Below are positions 50,901 through 63,541 of a stretch of DNA of 64,000 nucleotides, piece by piece. The notes beneath the pieces are model-generated. The model searched no databases. It saw only the letters and a list, made by a program, of their open reading frames with translations, and was not told where the DNA came from. This DNA comes from Anarhynchus alexandrinus (taxonomy: Eukaryota > Chordata > Aves > Charadriiformes > Charadriidae), in contig VUYV01000190.1 in the NCBI GenBank assembly GCA_008711295.1, positions 1,824,765 to 1,888,764 of the forward strand, in the 5' to 3' direction. The position numbers and the translations under genes are program-made. Positions within the stretch are counted from its first letter, which is position 1. Each line of letters opens with the position of its first letter.

Positions 50901-53625
50901 GAACAGCTCTGTGGGTGACGAGAGCTCTGGGCAAGAGGCAGAGGTGAGTCCAGAGTAGTTACTGCTGCTCAGGTTTTCCCACCCGTCTGCTCAAGGTGAC
51001 ATCCTAAGGCTAGCAGAACCTTGCAAGGACAGCAGAGCAGACGCTGAAAAGGCTTTCCCCATCGCCACCTGCCTGCTGCCAGACTCGTTCATTGAGCAGT
51101 TGAGTTGGCAAAAGCAGCAGAAAACCACCAGTAGTGCCACCAGCAAAGAGAATTGTTTCCTCCTGGTTTCATGTGAGCTGCCTCACCGAGGCTTTGCCCC
51201 AGCACAAGAGCGTGTGGCTGAGAGCTGGGGAGGAAAGGTTGGGATCCCTGTTTTCAGTGGTACCTAGCCACTTGAAATGGGAGGAAAAAAGTTAAATGCC
51301 GTTATATCCCTTGGAAGTTGCTTGCAGCACACAGACCCTTTCACTCAGAGTGGGTGACAGCGATCCGTGCATCTGAGCCCTGCTGTGCAATATCAAATCC
51401 AGAAAAAAAACTGAAGATGGTGAAAGGAGGCAGGGTAAACGACTGACTGGAGTCGCCTTCCCATTCAAGCAATATTATGCTTCCAGACTTGTAATTTCAG
51501 ACATCTCTCAATGTCAAAAAGCCTCCTGTGCTATTTAGGTTTATTACATGTTCAGCCTGGGAGCTAGAGGATTTTTTCCTACTCACAGCCATGTACAAAT
51601 GTAAGGAAATAGCCAGAAGGTCTCCATAAGACAAGTTAATTCTTTGCTCAGTCTTCTGAGTACTCTAAATTAGGAATGCCTGACCTCAGATTATATTAAG
51701 AGAAAGATATTCATGCTCTTCAGGACGAAAATTTCCATCTCAGTTTTTAGAGGACATGACTGTGATTGAGACTACTGTTCTGCATTTGTTCTGCCCCCTT
51801 TGTTTTCCTGCACCTGCCACCTGATGGAATATATTATACGAGATTTTTTTTTTTGTGCCTGTGTATCATTATTGCTTTCTTTAGAAGCAAATCCCCATCA
51901 TGCCAATGCTACATGATCTGTGAGAACTTAATGGTAATAGGCAAGAACTAATCTGCATATTCTAATTGGCTTTCCTGCTTAGGTGAAGAAAAGACTTTCT
52001 GTTGAATTTATACTCTGCAACTCATATACAAACCCGCATGAGGTAATAGGTACAGACATGTTTTTTCTTGTACAGCAGTATATTATTGAGGGCTAGACTT
52101 TACCCAGCCTTTAGTGTGTGACATGGGCAGGGGACAGAGAATCAAAACATGTGTCCTACGCAGCACTCTCCTGGACACAGCCTCATCGCGTTGCAGTGAG
52201 AGGGACTTTGCTCCCAGTTAAATCGTCTGGGATGTCTCCTGGCTTTAAAGGGGTTAAAAGCAGGCAAAGCCATGGCCCACTTTCCTTTCACACAACCAGC
52301 AGGAGGTGAAACACACCAGAAGCACTGGGGAGTCACAGGACACTTTCGAGCCATCCTTCCCCTAGAGAGTGTGATGTGTTTACCTGCTCAGGGCCAAGAC
52401 TGGGACCCACTGTGTGGTCATCTGTCCCCTGGGTTTGCACTACAGGAAAAATTTCTTTTGATTGTGGGGTCTTTGCTTATTTCAAATAGAATGTAGCATC
52501 ACTAAATGGACTGGAAGCCTAAAACAAGCTGTGATTGCTCTTAACGTTAAAAAAGGTTTAAGGTGTTTGCGATAGATACAGTAGGGGTATGGTTACTTTA
52601 GATGAAAAGAACATGCCCAGGCACACAGATGCTTTGTAGCCTTTATTAGACACAGTGTTCAAGGTTGAATGGTTTCACCTACCAGATGATATCCAGCATG
52701 ACTGTGTTCCTTTAAGGGCATTGTTGCTTTTAAAAGACTTTTTTTTTTTTTTCCGTGATGGCCTCTAACCCTTAAGGCTCAACTCTGCCACTCTGATCCA
52801 AAGCGTTACCTAAGTTTGCAAGCGATTCCGTGGAAATCAACTGACCTTGCAGGGAAAGGTACGTTTAACAGAGAAAAAGAAAGCTTGATCCAGGCTTTCA
52901 TTAAATACCGCTCATGGGTAACATGGGCTGGTCTGTGTTTGTCTTTGTTGCATGTAACTAGCTGCTGCTAAAATCATTAGGATTTCCAGGCACAGACCAA
53001 CTGGGTTATGAAACCCGAGTTCCAGATATAGAGTGAAGTCCAAGCAAATTAGATGACCCATGTTGCAGACAGAATACAAGTTCAGTGTAAAATATTTATT
53101 GCTCCAAATTATCGTTGTAAGAGTAATAAAATGAAGCCATATTTGTAGGCTTCGCAGTGATATATTTTTATGAGCTTAGAGCTGCTGTTTGTATAAATTC
53201 AATAGAGAAGCTCTTTGGACTTGTTTCAAATTTCTTTAGCTACAGGGGAAGAACATTTATTCCCTATTTCACTTGTTAGAAAGAATGAAAAGCAAATCTT
53301 TTATCTGTTTACTAGAAAATACAGCTTTAATGAAACTCATTACCTTTCTGAGTCCGGCTGTTTGAGTTGTGTAGAGATGGAATCAGGTTGCCTAGACATT
53401 GAGGGACAGGACTGACACCAGTTTTCTATGGGCCTTTTAAGAAGGTACAGATGAAAACTGGTTAGATAGATTCAGCTGAAATACCCAAATCATATAGTCA
53501 GGTCAGAGTATTTCAACTAAGAATGGGTTTTGCTGGAAATTGAAGGAAATACATTTATTTGTGAAATCCTGCCTAGACGTTCCTGGTTTCCGGGCTTGAT
53601 TTTTTTTCCCCAGCATCCTGGAGGA
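47951..53625. other. Intergenic, one unexplained GC-richer ORF
   Basis: Mostly AT-rich. At 48568-49092 a plus-strand ATG (G at -3) opens a 174-codon frame whose first two-thirds are GC-richer than the surroundings; I recognise no domain, signal peptide or repeat in it. Frames at 49499-49923 on the minus strand overlap one another in different phases and look like chance. No transposon is recognised. Confidence 0.4.
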
Positions 53626-53643
53626 GGGGGGGGGGGGGGGGGG
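53626..53643 (+). repeat. Run of 18 G
   Basis: Eighteen uninterrupted G follow a GGAGGA lead and, some 15-20 bases earlier, TTTTTTTTCCCC. G-quadruplex formation is expected for such a run. Length is likely to be polymorphic or misassembled. Confidence 0.95.
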
Positions 53644-55384
53644 CTGGCTCCATATCTGGGGTCCCTAGATCATCCTGGCTGCCTGGTTGCAAGAGTATCC
53701 ATTAGCCAGGAATCCAGCTCTCAGAATTGTTAAATGCTGAACTGTAGCTGGTAGAAACCTCATTTTGAAATATTAAAATTATCAGAACAATGGCATGTCC
53801 CTTATCTGCCTGCCCATGAAGCAGTCTGTCTTTCATAGGGCTATCCTGACTGGAAGGCAGCTACACTGGACTGGGTGAAAGAAGTTTTATTATATCCTTA
53901 TGACTAGTGTCATGGCAGAGCTCCTTTATGGAGTGGGAGGAACCCAAATCCACTAGTGTTTCATGCTGACACTTGATCATTCTGGCCTAATTCAGGTCTT
54001 GATCTGATTCTTATTGGGACTGATTTCAACGAGGTTTGGGTTGTTCCAGGTGATAGCGCCTTGGGGCGTGCACTGGCTGTAGAAGGAAGCCACGTTCCTG
54101 GGATCCTCATTGAGATGTCCCTACATTCCTGGAGAAGCCATATCGTATGAGCTGATTCAGTTCTTTGAATGACAGAAAAGAAAGTTGATCCCCACTTCAT
54201 CCTTAAAGGGAAAATATAACATGTTTGGATTTCCTTTTAATGGAAATTACAAATTTAAAGTAGTCTCTTATTGATTAAAAAGTATATAAAAAAAAAAGCA
54301 TTTAATACAAGAATAACCTGCAGCTTTTCTTGAAAGCTCTCTTCCTTCCCTGCAGTTGTTGTCCTTGCTTATCTGGTGGTCATATGTCTCAATTTGAGAT
54401 CAGTAAAAAAAACCACGGGGAAAAATGCATTTTAATTCAAGGATTTGAGTGGGTTTTTTGGACAAAAAGTTTTTCAAAGGAAAAATTGATTGTTTTGTGT
54501 CTCCCTCTATCTTTTCTTCCTCCCAACTTCTCTCCTTCAATGAAAGAGGGGTAAGATATATTGCATTTATTATAAGATAGGCTTCTCAAATAGCTGTGTG
54601 TATACGAATTGTAACCAGTTTGCTCCAAGACAGCGTTTCATAAAAACTGGCAGGTTTAAAATTCAGCCCCCTTTTTAGGCTCTTGTGTCTCTGTGTAAAC
54701 ACCTTGTAACCTCTCCTTCCACCCAGTGTTTCTCCATTGCAGATAAGATAGCAGCATCTCAATTCACCTAGTTCAGAAAAACAAGTGAGCAGTGGCACAG
54801 AGTCATCATGGGACTGCCTTAACAGCTACCAGCAATTAAAGGTGTCTATGGCTGACTAATATAAACTTTTAGATCTCTCAATACAGTTAAAGACCTACAG
54901 TTTGAAAAAATCTGTGGTAGAATAATTGTTTCATCTGCCTTTTTACTCCAGTTTTGCAGTCCAAAGAAACTAATTTCGTCCTTACATTGCAGCAGAGCCA
55001 TAGTAAAGGAACAGTGACAAATGAGGTAAAAATACCCAAATGTTGTGAATTGCTGCTTCTGCTACTATTACCTCTGAAGAGGAGGGGCTGAGTTTCAGAG
55101 CTGTGGAATGAGCAGGAGGTGGCACAGCTCAGAGGTGCTGGAAGAAGACAACATCCCTCAGGGATGCTGAGGGACCAATCCTTTCAGCAGAGAACTTCCT
55201 TCAATTACTCAAATCTTATTACTATTGAGAGTACGGGTTACCTCCTTGTAACTCAGCCTCCTAATCACAAACTGGGCTGGTGAAAGGGACTGTAAAATAA
55301 AAAGAATCGCAATTTAATTTAGCAATCGTCTTTTCAACGATACATTTTTTTTTAGGGCATCATCATTAACATGAGTTCTTGTCT
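53644..55384. other. Intergenic, with an old repeat remnant
   Basis: No gene recognised. Around 53975-54050, words such as TTCTGGCCTAATTCAGG, TTGATCTGATTCTTATTGG and GACTGATTTCAACGAGG resemble an old palindromic amniote element (consensus words GATCCTGCTCCCATTGAAG and TCAATGGGA). The similarity is partial. Confidence 0.35.
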
Positions 55385-55470
55385 AGATCGTAGGGTAGTT
55401 CAGGCTGAGAGGAATCTCAGATCATCTAGTCCAGCCTGCCCAAAGTCAGAGCATGCTCAACTGCCATGTT
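55385..55470 (-). mobile_element. Short old CR1 3' remnant
   Basis: The plus strand reads TAGGGTAGTTCAGGCTGAGA, GGAATCTCAGATCATCTAGT, CCAGCCTGCCCAAAGTCAGA. This follows the inverted CR1 3' region (TTCAGGTTGGAAGGGACCTC, AGATCATCTAGTCCAACC). The tail is degraded and the copy is short. Confidence 0.6.
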
Positions 55471-57261
55471 CTTCCAGTAATTCTTGCATGTTTAGTTGCT
55501 TGCATACAATTTCCAGCTATCTAGTCAGTGCAAATCTCGTGGGCTGACTCTGCTGTGTCTACCTTAACTTATTTTGTGTTCTATCACCTCCTTGGTTTTT
55601 GTGATTTCCTCTTCATTGAAATTTTTTCAGGTGTGGTCAGCTCTCAGCCATGGCTTCACATATTGCTAGCCTTAATTATAGGATCCTCCTTTCCTATCTT
55701 CCTTTATTATAGGAAACATTTCTGTCACATTAGTCTGCCATGTTTCTTTCTTAAAACCCTTTTTAGATGTTTTTCAGCAGAAAAGTCTTTTATGCTTAAA
55801 ATATTCATTATTAGGACTGGTAAATCTTTACCCACGGAGATTAAATCTGCTCCCATTTCCCACTCAGAAAATCTTAGATTTTGTAAAAAATAGAACTAAT
55901 TACTTATTTTTGATTTCTAATAAGAATATATTTTATAGCATTTACATTTTCTAGGTTGGTGTTTCTGTCCATGTGTACTGGTATGTACTAGACTATATTT
56001 CATTACTAAAATGTGCCTGGCTAATATATCTATATATAAATAATTGTACAAATAAATATTTAGATTTTATGTAAATATCCGCCTAGTGAATAATATGACT
56101 AGAAAGACATGTTTTTTTGAATTACAAAGATTAAATCTCATTTGTTTAAAATGTTGTCATAAAAGAATTCTTCCTGTTTGTGAGCATCAGCTCACAGTCT
56201 TTGTTCTAAATCAAATTAAGAGAAAAGTAAGCAAAAATGAACTGGAGTTAATTAAAGTGTATTTTTAAGCAGTCTCACTATAAAAAGCTATTTTAAAAAG
56301 CCTCCATTAATGAGGTGCAGCTTGATTAGAAAGTCACTTTAAACCCCGTGCCTGTTTTCAGTTCTCTGGGAGAACAGTAGAAAGAATTGTTCATTTTCAT
56401 TGTGTAGAACTCATTAATAAAAGAGTGCTAATGCACATTGGCTACCCCGGTAAGCTGTGTCTTATATAAGTCTGATTCAACTAGACAAATGACCTGTTTT
56501 TAAAAGGAGATGGAAACATTTGCAGTAAACCTCTGGGCTGTCAGATGTGCAGAGGGGATATAGCTACTACAGAAAAGATGTTTATTCAAATTCTTCAGAC
56601 ACAGAAGGTCAAACAAGCCTAGTTAAAAGTCGAGAAAAGAAAATCAGCATTTGGGCCTAAATCCTTGTCTCAGTGCATAGGCTAAACACCCCACCTGTCT
56701 TCTTGGGATGTCAGTGGTCTCTGGGCAGCATTGCTCAATCACTCCTGGAGTGGAGCAGAAGTAATCTGTGATGACTATACACCTGATGTGTGGAAAAGGT
56801 TAATCTGTTCACTCATATCTGTACCTTTTCTTGTTCTAGTGGAATTCAGCTCCTTTTGGTAGAAATAAGCTCCCTTGTTATGAAATACACACAGGAGAGG
56901 AGTAGCACCAGAGAATATTCTGTATTTTTGTTGGAGGGGTGGAAAGACTCCCAGTACAATTCGTTCAACGCTGTCACTAATCATAGAGGAAGAAACCAAT
57001 TTTATGCATTAGTGGTATCTGTAGACTTGAAAACATGCAAATGTCCTGCAAACATCCGTCATTTACTCAAGCAATTGCTTTACAATTTTTTTTTTTTTTG
57101 GCTTGGCTATCGGTCTAGCATAATGGAACAACCTACAGCCCATTTCTGTCTTTTTTGCCCATGTAGTTCATTGACTGTAGTGGAATTATTTCCAGCTTGC
57201 TCCGCCAAACCAAGATTTTCAAGTGCAGAGTTAAGAAACATAGTTTTCTTTCTAATTCGTC
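55471..57261. other. Intergenic, no gene recognised
   Basis: AT-rich. The 121-codon plus frame at 55528-55893 is hydrophobic and unrecognised, with composition expected from T-rich DNA. No repeats beyond A/T tracts were noted. Confidence 0.5.
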
Positions 57262-57755
57262 ACAGAAACACAGAATGTGTGAGGTTTGAAGGGACCTCTG
57301 GAGGTCATCTGGTCCACCTCCCCTGCTCAAGCAGAGCCACCTACAGCTGGTTGCCCAGGACCATGTCCAGGTGGCTTTTGAGTTTCTCCAAGGATGGAGA
57401 CTACAGAACCTCTCTGATCAATGTGTACCAGTGTTTGGTCACCCTCATAGTAAAAAAGTGCTTCCTGATGTTCAGAGGAAACCTCCTCCTGTGTATCAAT
57501 TTGTGTCCATTGCCTCTTTCCTGTGACTGGGCACCACTGAAAAGAACCTGGTTCCATCTTCTTTGCACCCTCCCTTCAGGTATTTATATACCTTGATAAC
57601 ACCCCCCGAGCCTTCTCTTCTCCAGGCTGAACAGTCCCAGCTCTCTCAGCCTTTCCTCATAGGAGAGATGCTCCAGTCCCTTCATCATCTTAGTAGTCCC
57701 TCTCTGGACTGTCTCCAGTCTGTCCATGTCTTTCTTGTGGGAAGAGGCATGGAAA
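57262..57755 (-). mobile_element. CR1 LINE fragment, about 0.5 kb
   Basis: Inverted CR1 on the plus strand: AGGGACCTCTGGAGGTCATC, GGTTGCCCAGGACCATGTCC, GTGCTTCCTGATGTTCAGAG, TTCTCTTCTCCAGGCTGAAC and TTTCCTCATAGGAGAGATGC. On the minus strand, [20 protein letters not shown] is readable (about 57680-57621), but frame shifts and stops follow. It is more diverged than the 28861 copy, and both the 5' part and canonical tail are missing. A 268-codon plus-strand frame running into it (56790-57596) is antisense and not a gene. Confidence 0.9.
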
Positions 57756-60700
57756 AATGCTGTTTTCAGTCTTTTTGTGCTCAATTTATGCTCTGCATCT
57801 ACTGTCTCCCTCATACTGACATGTTCCTTGCATTTCTCATCTTGAAACAATGCTGAAGACAGCAGAGTTTCACGTTTTGTTGAGTCATCCCACATCCAAG
57901 GAAAAGCAGAGGAAGCATTTTCTTATACCTTTCTAAAGAAGGGGAAAATAACCAAGTAGAATATTGCAATCCCTTTCTTCTACAAAGATCTGCCGGTGCT
58001 CCCATTTTCGATGTTACACCCGCATCACAGAGGAGGGTCCTAATATGTGATCTTCACATTTATGTGGTTCTCCTTCAACTCTAGGCTTATATATACTCAT
58101 ACACTTATGCGAGTTCAGGACTATATGAAACCGAACTATTTCATATACCTCCTTGGTTGGCTACTCGGGATGCAGGAGGCCAGCAGTCCATAGGTTCTTT
58201 GTTAAGGTCAAAGGGCTTATTCAGTGGTGGGAGAGATTCGTGTGGTAAAAGCCCTCTGTTTGTCATGTTTCTGCTCCCTAGAATCATTCTAGAGCAGCTG
58301 GGAAAGAGGGACCTTACAGATTGGCTACAAGAAGTCTCACCTAAACTTAAGTATTTAAATGTCGAGTACCTGCTATAAACCAGTAATAGTCAATGCCAAA
58401 ATACACACTCTTGGAGGAGAGATCCCTTCTTTCTGCGCCATAGGCATGCCGTTATAGAGAGGAATTGCACTTTGGCTGTAGAAGGAACCTATAGGAGTCT
58501 ATAGTACTGTGTTACTCTGCCTAACCTACAGGAATTATGCTTAAATAAACTGGATCCTCACAGAAAATGTTACTTTTGTTCTGTTCTTAAGATTCCCTGT
58601 GCTGGACAAGTTGAGCTGGTTGTATACCAGGGGATGGAGAGTGCTCCACTCACTCATGGCTGTAGGCAGGCCACCCAAAAGAATTCAAAGTGGGTTTTAT
58701 CTATACCAAAAGTGATCTCAGCTGCCTGCAAGATGAGGGCAATACAGCTTTGGGTGTGCAGCACAAGAGGAAAAGGAGTAGTTCAGCTCTTAAGCTTTCC
58801 TCTGCTGGGCAAGTTTAGCTGATTGTGTACAAGAGGACGGAGAGTGCCCAAAGCAGGATAAAATAAATCTGAATCATAATTCATGATCTGATTCTTTATC
58901 TGTACCTCCTTAGTTAGACTCAAGGAATCACGATGTCCAGCTAACACTTAAATTTGTATTTATGAACTGATGTGATTCATCAGCGAAGAAATACAGGTCC
59001 TTATTTTTCAGCTGACTGTATTTGACTCAGAGCTCTCCAGGCCTATTTCCCCAGTTCGCAGTTTCTGCAGGTTACCTTGAATACCAGTGGAAAAGCTACC
59101 TGCGATTTCTGCTAGTAGCTGTATGAATGTGTGCTACCATTGTGTGAATACAAATTTGACCCAAAGACATGTGTCATCCGTTGTGGCTTTTTAGGAATGC
59201 GGCATAAAAATGCAAGTATGTGAAGAGTTGCAGCAGGCAGAGCAATTTACTCGACTGAGGGGAGACGCCACAAAATGTTATGAAATCCTCCTAGCCTAGT
59301 TTAATCTTTCTCCTGTGTTCTCCCACACAGTGTTCAGAACCAGTTAAGTGACATGAAGAATATTACACATTTTTCATAACAGATGGGGGACATCGCTTTT
59401 ATGGATTTCAACAGTTCATTAAAAGTCAGGTTCTGTTAAGATTCATCACACTGTGATTTTTCTCACATCTTGTCTAGTCTGCCTAGTCCAGGCTGATCCT
59501 AGTCTAAGCAGGGGACCGAGGGAGTCCTCTCTCTGGTCCACCAGCTGGTGTCTGGACAACCCTCTCTTCAGCAGAGAAATAAAGAGACTTTGGAGAAGGA
59601 GAACATAAGTTGTGCTCCCTCAGCCCAGTGCTGCTGCTGATGGATAAACATCTGTTCAGGTGTTGCAGAAACGTGTTTTCATCCTCAACATTCCCTGCAT
59701 TAACAGGCGGATTTGGGCAAAATGGATTAGTGTATGTGCATTTAACAGTGAGAACTGTCTCTGGAAGGACTTACCGAGACTTGGTCAGGGCTAGGAGGGA
59801 CTGTCAGGTGGATTATGGGATGGGGTACCAGAGGCCATATGTGCCAGACGAAACAATTTGTTCCTGCCTACCCTCTTCTATGACACCCTCTCTCTCCAGA
59901 GACCTGTCATCCTTCCCTGTATAACCAGTTCTTTCCTCTACATAACCACCTGTGTATCCATGGCGGGATCAGAATGTTATGATGAATGCTTGACAAGGCA
60001 CGTATTCTATGTGTGCATGTGTGTAAATTTAGGTGATCTGAGGCTGTTTGCATGCCCCATTATATGAACGGGGCCGTGTCTGCCTCATGATAGTGGAATA
60101 TGTGCTTTTGGGGAGAGTGACAGGTACATAAGACACTGTTCATGTGACTTCACGCATACTTGCAAACAGATGTGGATGATGGCAGGCATCTGCAGTTTGA
60201 TTACAGGATAGGTGCATATTTGCTTATGTGACAGGGATGAACCATAGCGTACAGAAGTCATATCTTCATGAGAGCTTTATTAACATGAAAAGTTGGACAG
60301 TCCGATTCTAGGTCACTCATGATATCTAATCTTCACATTACAGGCATTTGTGTAATAACAATCCCTTTCCTGAAGTGTTGTCTGAGACTATAGATATAGT
60401 TGATGAGGAAGAATTGGTGTGATTTAAGACCAGACTGTCAGTGCAGAGACTAAATGGACTGGATGCCAAAACACTTCAATCACAGATGTAAGCAATTTTA
60501 CAAACTATACAACTTCTCCACCCCATGGGAGAGACAACACAATCCAGAAGAAGTCAGGAGGGAGTCACTGTAGTGGTTCCAGCTGTGTGGTACATAGTCA
60601 TGGGGCAGGGCTGTGAGGTCCCTTTCCATTCTTCAGTGCCTCTGGACACCAACAGTTATAGCACTGGGTAGAGAAAATTTAATTCTTGGTTAGCTTGTTC

Positions 60701-61558
60701 AAATTCCCTCAACACCCAACAACTAGCTGGCAGTGGTGCTCACAATCCGCCGATCTCAAAGGCTTTCCACAAAGAGACTCTCAGAGTGTTTGACAGTTTG
60801 TTTACATTCTATTTTTAGAACTAGGTTACTCCCTTATCCTATAGGGTTAACTAAAGTCCATATGCTAACAGCTCTTGTCAACTAAGTCCAGCCCATGCCA
60901 ACTGCCACAAGGCAGCAGCACTTTTTAGGCTTGACTTATTTTACGCTGAAGTTGGTGAGAGCTGTTCTGTTGTCTGATGCAAAGAAACAGTGCCAAAATC
61001 TAATGTCCTTTAATACTTGCGCTAAAACTCCACCAGGGTACAGCAAATCCAAATGCTATGTCTGCAAGTACTTTTACCAGTTTATTAATTTACCGATATA
61101 TGTGTGTATACATGCACCACACATATTTGTATCCTTGTAAAGAAATACAGCTGGACAACTTGATGCAATTTGCTCACTGATTTTGTTTTCCTTGGACATC
61201 AATGGCATTTAGTTTTGTCTCTGCTGATCAGCACGATGTTTAGCTCCATGCAGTATTATATTTTATCTTGGCTCCAAATATGTTCTCAAATTAGCATGAT
61301 GATACAGATGGATTCTTCTCTCAGAACCATATGATTGATTTCATCTCTGATATTCTGCTCCATCAACATTCAAGGAATTAGTCCTGACATCAAAGGGCAA
61401 TCTGTTTACATTGGGAGTGCAAAATATCAGCACTAAGCAATGCAAAACAGATTAAAAAAGAGAACGGCACTGCCATTGGTTTTTGAAACAAAACAAAACA
61501 CAAAACTTATTAGGAAATCCATACACTCCCTTCTCTAAAGCAATTATCTTAAATGCTG
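57756..61558. other. Intergenic, no gene recognised
   Basis: No supported coding region. Around 59480-59600 a GC-richer block contains CTGATCCTAGTCTAAGCAGG and an AATAAA; it may be a worn CR1-type 3' end, but I cannot follow it further. Other frames are short. Confidence 0.45.
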
Positions 61559-61745
61559 AGAACATAAGAACATCTGTAATGAGTTCCAAAGGTCTGTTTA
61601 GACTGCTGTGCATGTACGCTAGTGGTCAATTTAGGACACTAGAGATATGAATGGGGCAAGCAGATGGTGATATTCTTCCCTTCTTCAGCCTTTCCAAAAC
61701 AAAAATTGTAGAGGATTTCCAGGAAGTGGACCAGCAACAATCATG
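61559..61745. repeat. Ancient amniote LINE 3' remnant
   Basis: AACATAAGAACATCTGTAAT, GAGTTCCAAAGGTCTGTTTA and CTAGTGGTCAATTTAGGAC follow in order the old element AACATAAGAATGGCCATACT, GGTCAGACCAAAGGTCCATC, AGTGGCCAATGCCAGG seen across turtles, crocodilians and birds. The later AGCAGATGGTGATATTCTTCCC may be its continuation. It is diverged and was recognised from memory. Confidence 0.45.
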
Positions 61746-62984
61746 GTAAATTTAGATGGGTTATAATTTCTCAGCCACTCAGAACAGATTTTAAAAGATA
61801 GTAGCAGTACCACATAATACAAAGCATTACCAAAAACTGCACTACAGCCTGTAAATTAATACAGAGTTAGGATATACTTTTTCAAATAAGAGAAATTCTG
61901 ACACAAAGAATTGTTACCTTCCATTTTTTTTGGAACATAAATAGAGTTGCATTTATTTTGATTCAGAAGATTGTCTTTTTACACTTGTCAGTGTAAAGGA
62001 TGAAAATAAATAACTAAACCAGATTTAATTCTGGCTTTGACACTTCAAGTTAAAAAGTTTCTTTTTTCTCACATTTGAGTCAGAAAAGATTTTATTTGAT
62101 CACCTAAAGTTACTTACTCTGTTACACTGCTATTTTTATGTAGCTTATATCACTTTGTTTTGATTGATGTGAAATAATAATAATAGCATCCCTTGAAAAA
62201 AACCCTGAGACTAAGATGGTGAGCATGTGCTAGTCTGACAGAGAAAGAATGCAGCAATAGGCTGGGAAATGCACAGTTCCTCTGGGTAATATATACCCCT
62301 AACTCCTGCCTATCGCTTACTTTGCATTGAAGATCTGTCTTTTATGTTAGCATTCCACACAAATAATGAAGTATCTGGTTAGTCAGCTCTTGGTACAGAA
62401 TTGTTAAAGAAAATTGAGTTTCTGAAGTATAAGATGTTGTAAAGGGAAACAATTCTCTAGCAGAAACAGGTAAAGTAGCTTGACAAACTGTGTTTCTTTG
62501 CATGTACCGGCTCCAACTTCCCTGAGAAGCTAATCCTGTCTTAGAGGCTTAGGAAAAAAGAGAGATTTAGAAACTTCAATTTAGATTAAAAAACAATAAT
62601 AAATAACTCTTTTAAAAGTCACATTTGAATAGATAGAGAAATAATTGAAATAATATTGCATTGCGTTGGACATGCATTAGTTGCAGATAATTTCTGCCAG
62701 GATGGATTTCATCTGAAATAGGTTTCAGTTTGTGTCTTTGCTTTGGAGTGAGGATCTGTAAGCCTTTGCCTAAGGAAAGCCTGAAATTCTTCTCCAGTAT
62801 ACCATCACTGGATATACACTGCAGGTGTAGCAAATGCAGGAATGTGCCACAGGGATGCAGTGATGCCAGCAACCCCAGAAACACGGCCTGTACTGTAAGG
62901 TTAGATGCCATGAGACCCAGATACCTCCCATAGGGACAAGGGCTTCCGATCCAGAACTTGCTCCTAAATGCCTATAGAGGAACT
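61746..62984. other. Intergenic, no gene recognised
   Basis: AT-rich. A 99-codon minus frame at 62612-62911 begins with a hydrophobic stretch that mimics a signal peptide, but no domain or conserved cysteine pattern follows. It probably is chance. Confidence 0.5.
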
Positions 62985-63245
62985 CATCAGTGCCTACGCT
63001 CTGCTGGGTGAACGCTGATAAACAGTCGCTACGTCGTCTCCTTTATTTTCGAGTCCCCTAATCCTCAACCAGAGGCTCTCAAAAAGAGCGTCAATAACGG
63101 TAAGGGCCGTGCAATCAAACCTCTCCCTCGCACACACCGTGACACCCCCACCTCGCCCACCCTGCTGAGCCCTCCTGAACAGCCTGTAGCCCTCCATCCA
63201 AGCACTCCAGTTGCAGGATTCATTCCACCAAGTCTGAGCACCATC
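62985..63245 (-). mobile_element. CR1 LINE fragment encoding part of the ORF2 endonuclease
   Basis: Minus-strand translation reads AQTWWNESCNWSAWMEGYRL, then FRRAQQGGRGGGVTVCARER, then ESLWLRIRGLENKGD and VYQRSPSRA. This matches the apurinic-like endonuclease domain of CR1 ORF2 (TWW...WSA...GYRLFRRDR.G.RGGGVALYV, ESLWVRI.G..NKGDVVVGVYYRPP). Most bird CR1 copies keep only the 3' end, so an endonuclease fragment is less usual. No catalytic-domain completeness: only a central part is present. Confidence 0.85.
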
Positions 63246-63420
63246 AGAGTCAGGACGTACTTTCTTGTGTTCAGATGGAATGTCATGGTTTTATCCTTTG
63301 AGCCCATTGGTTCTTGTCCTGTCATTGCTCACCACGGAGAAAGGTCTGGCTCCCTTGCCTTCCTTCCTTCCCATCTGGCATACACGCACAGAGACATCTT
63401 TCCTTTAAAATGGAAGAAGA
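63246..63420 (-). mobile_element. CR1 ORF2 C-terminal fragment abutting endonuclease fragment
   Basis: The plus strand carries CGTACTTTCTTGTGTTCAGA, GAGCCCATTGGTTCTTGTCC, TGTCATTGCTCACCACGGAG, AAAGGTCTGGCTCCCTTGCC, the inverted CR1 segment just before the FHLN.RK-type motif (minus strand MTFHLNTRKYVLTL). In a normal element this lies hundreds of codons after the endonuclease, yet here it directly precedes it in minus-strand order. Two insertions or a rearrangement are implied. Confidence 0.7.
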
Positions 63421-63541
63421 GCAGAAAAGGGGAGAAGAAAGGAAAAAGAGGCGAGGGAAGCATTCTGGTTTGGTGCTACTTACTCAAGATGCTGCCCCGC
63501 TGCTTCTGCATCTGAGCAGGTAGCCACCTGCTCCCTGCCCA

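Noticed and set aside
56790..57596. 268-codon plus-strand ORF
   Set aside because: It starts at GTG, and its last third is the antisense strand of a CR1 element; the first part has no recognised domain.
62612..62911. 99-codon minus-strand ORF with signal-peptide-like start
   Set aside because: The hydrophobic start is followed by unrecognisable sequence with no cysteine pattern, and it is not linked to any gene.
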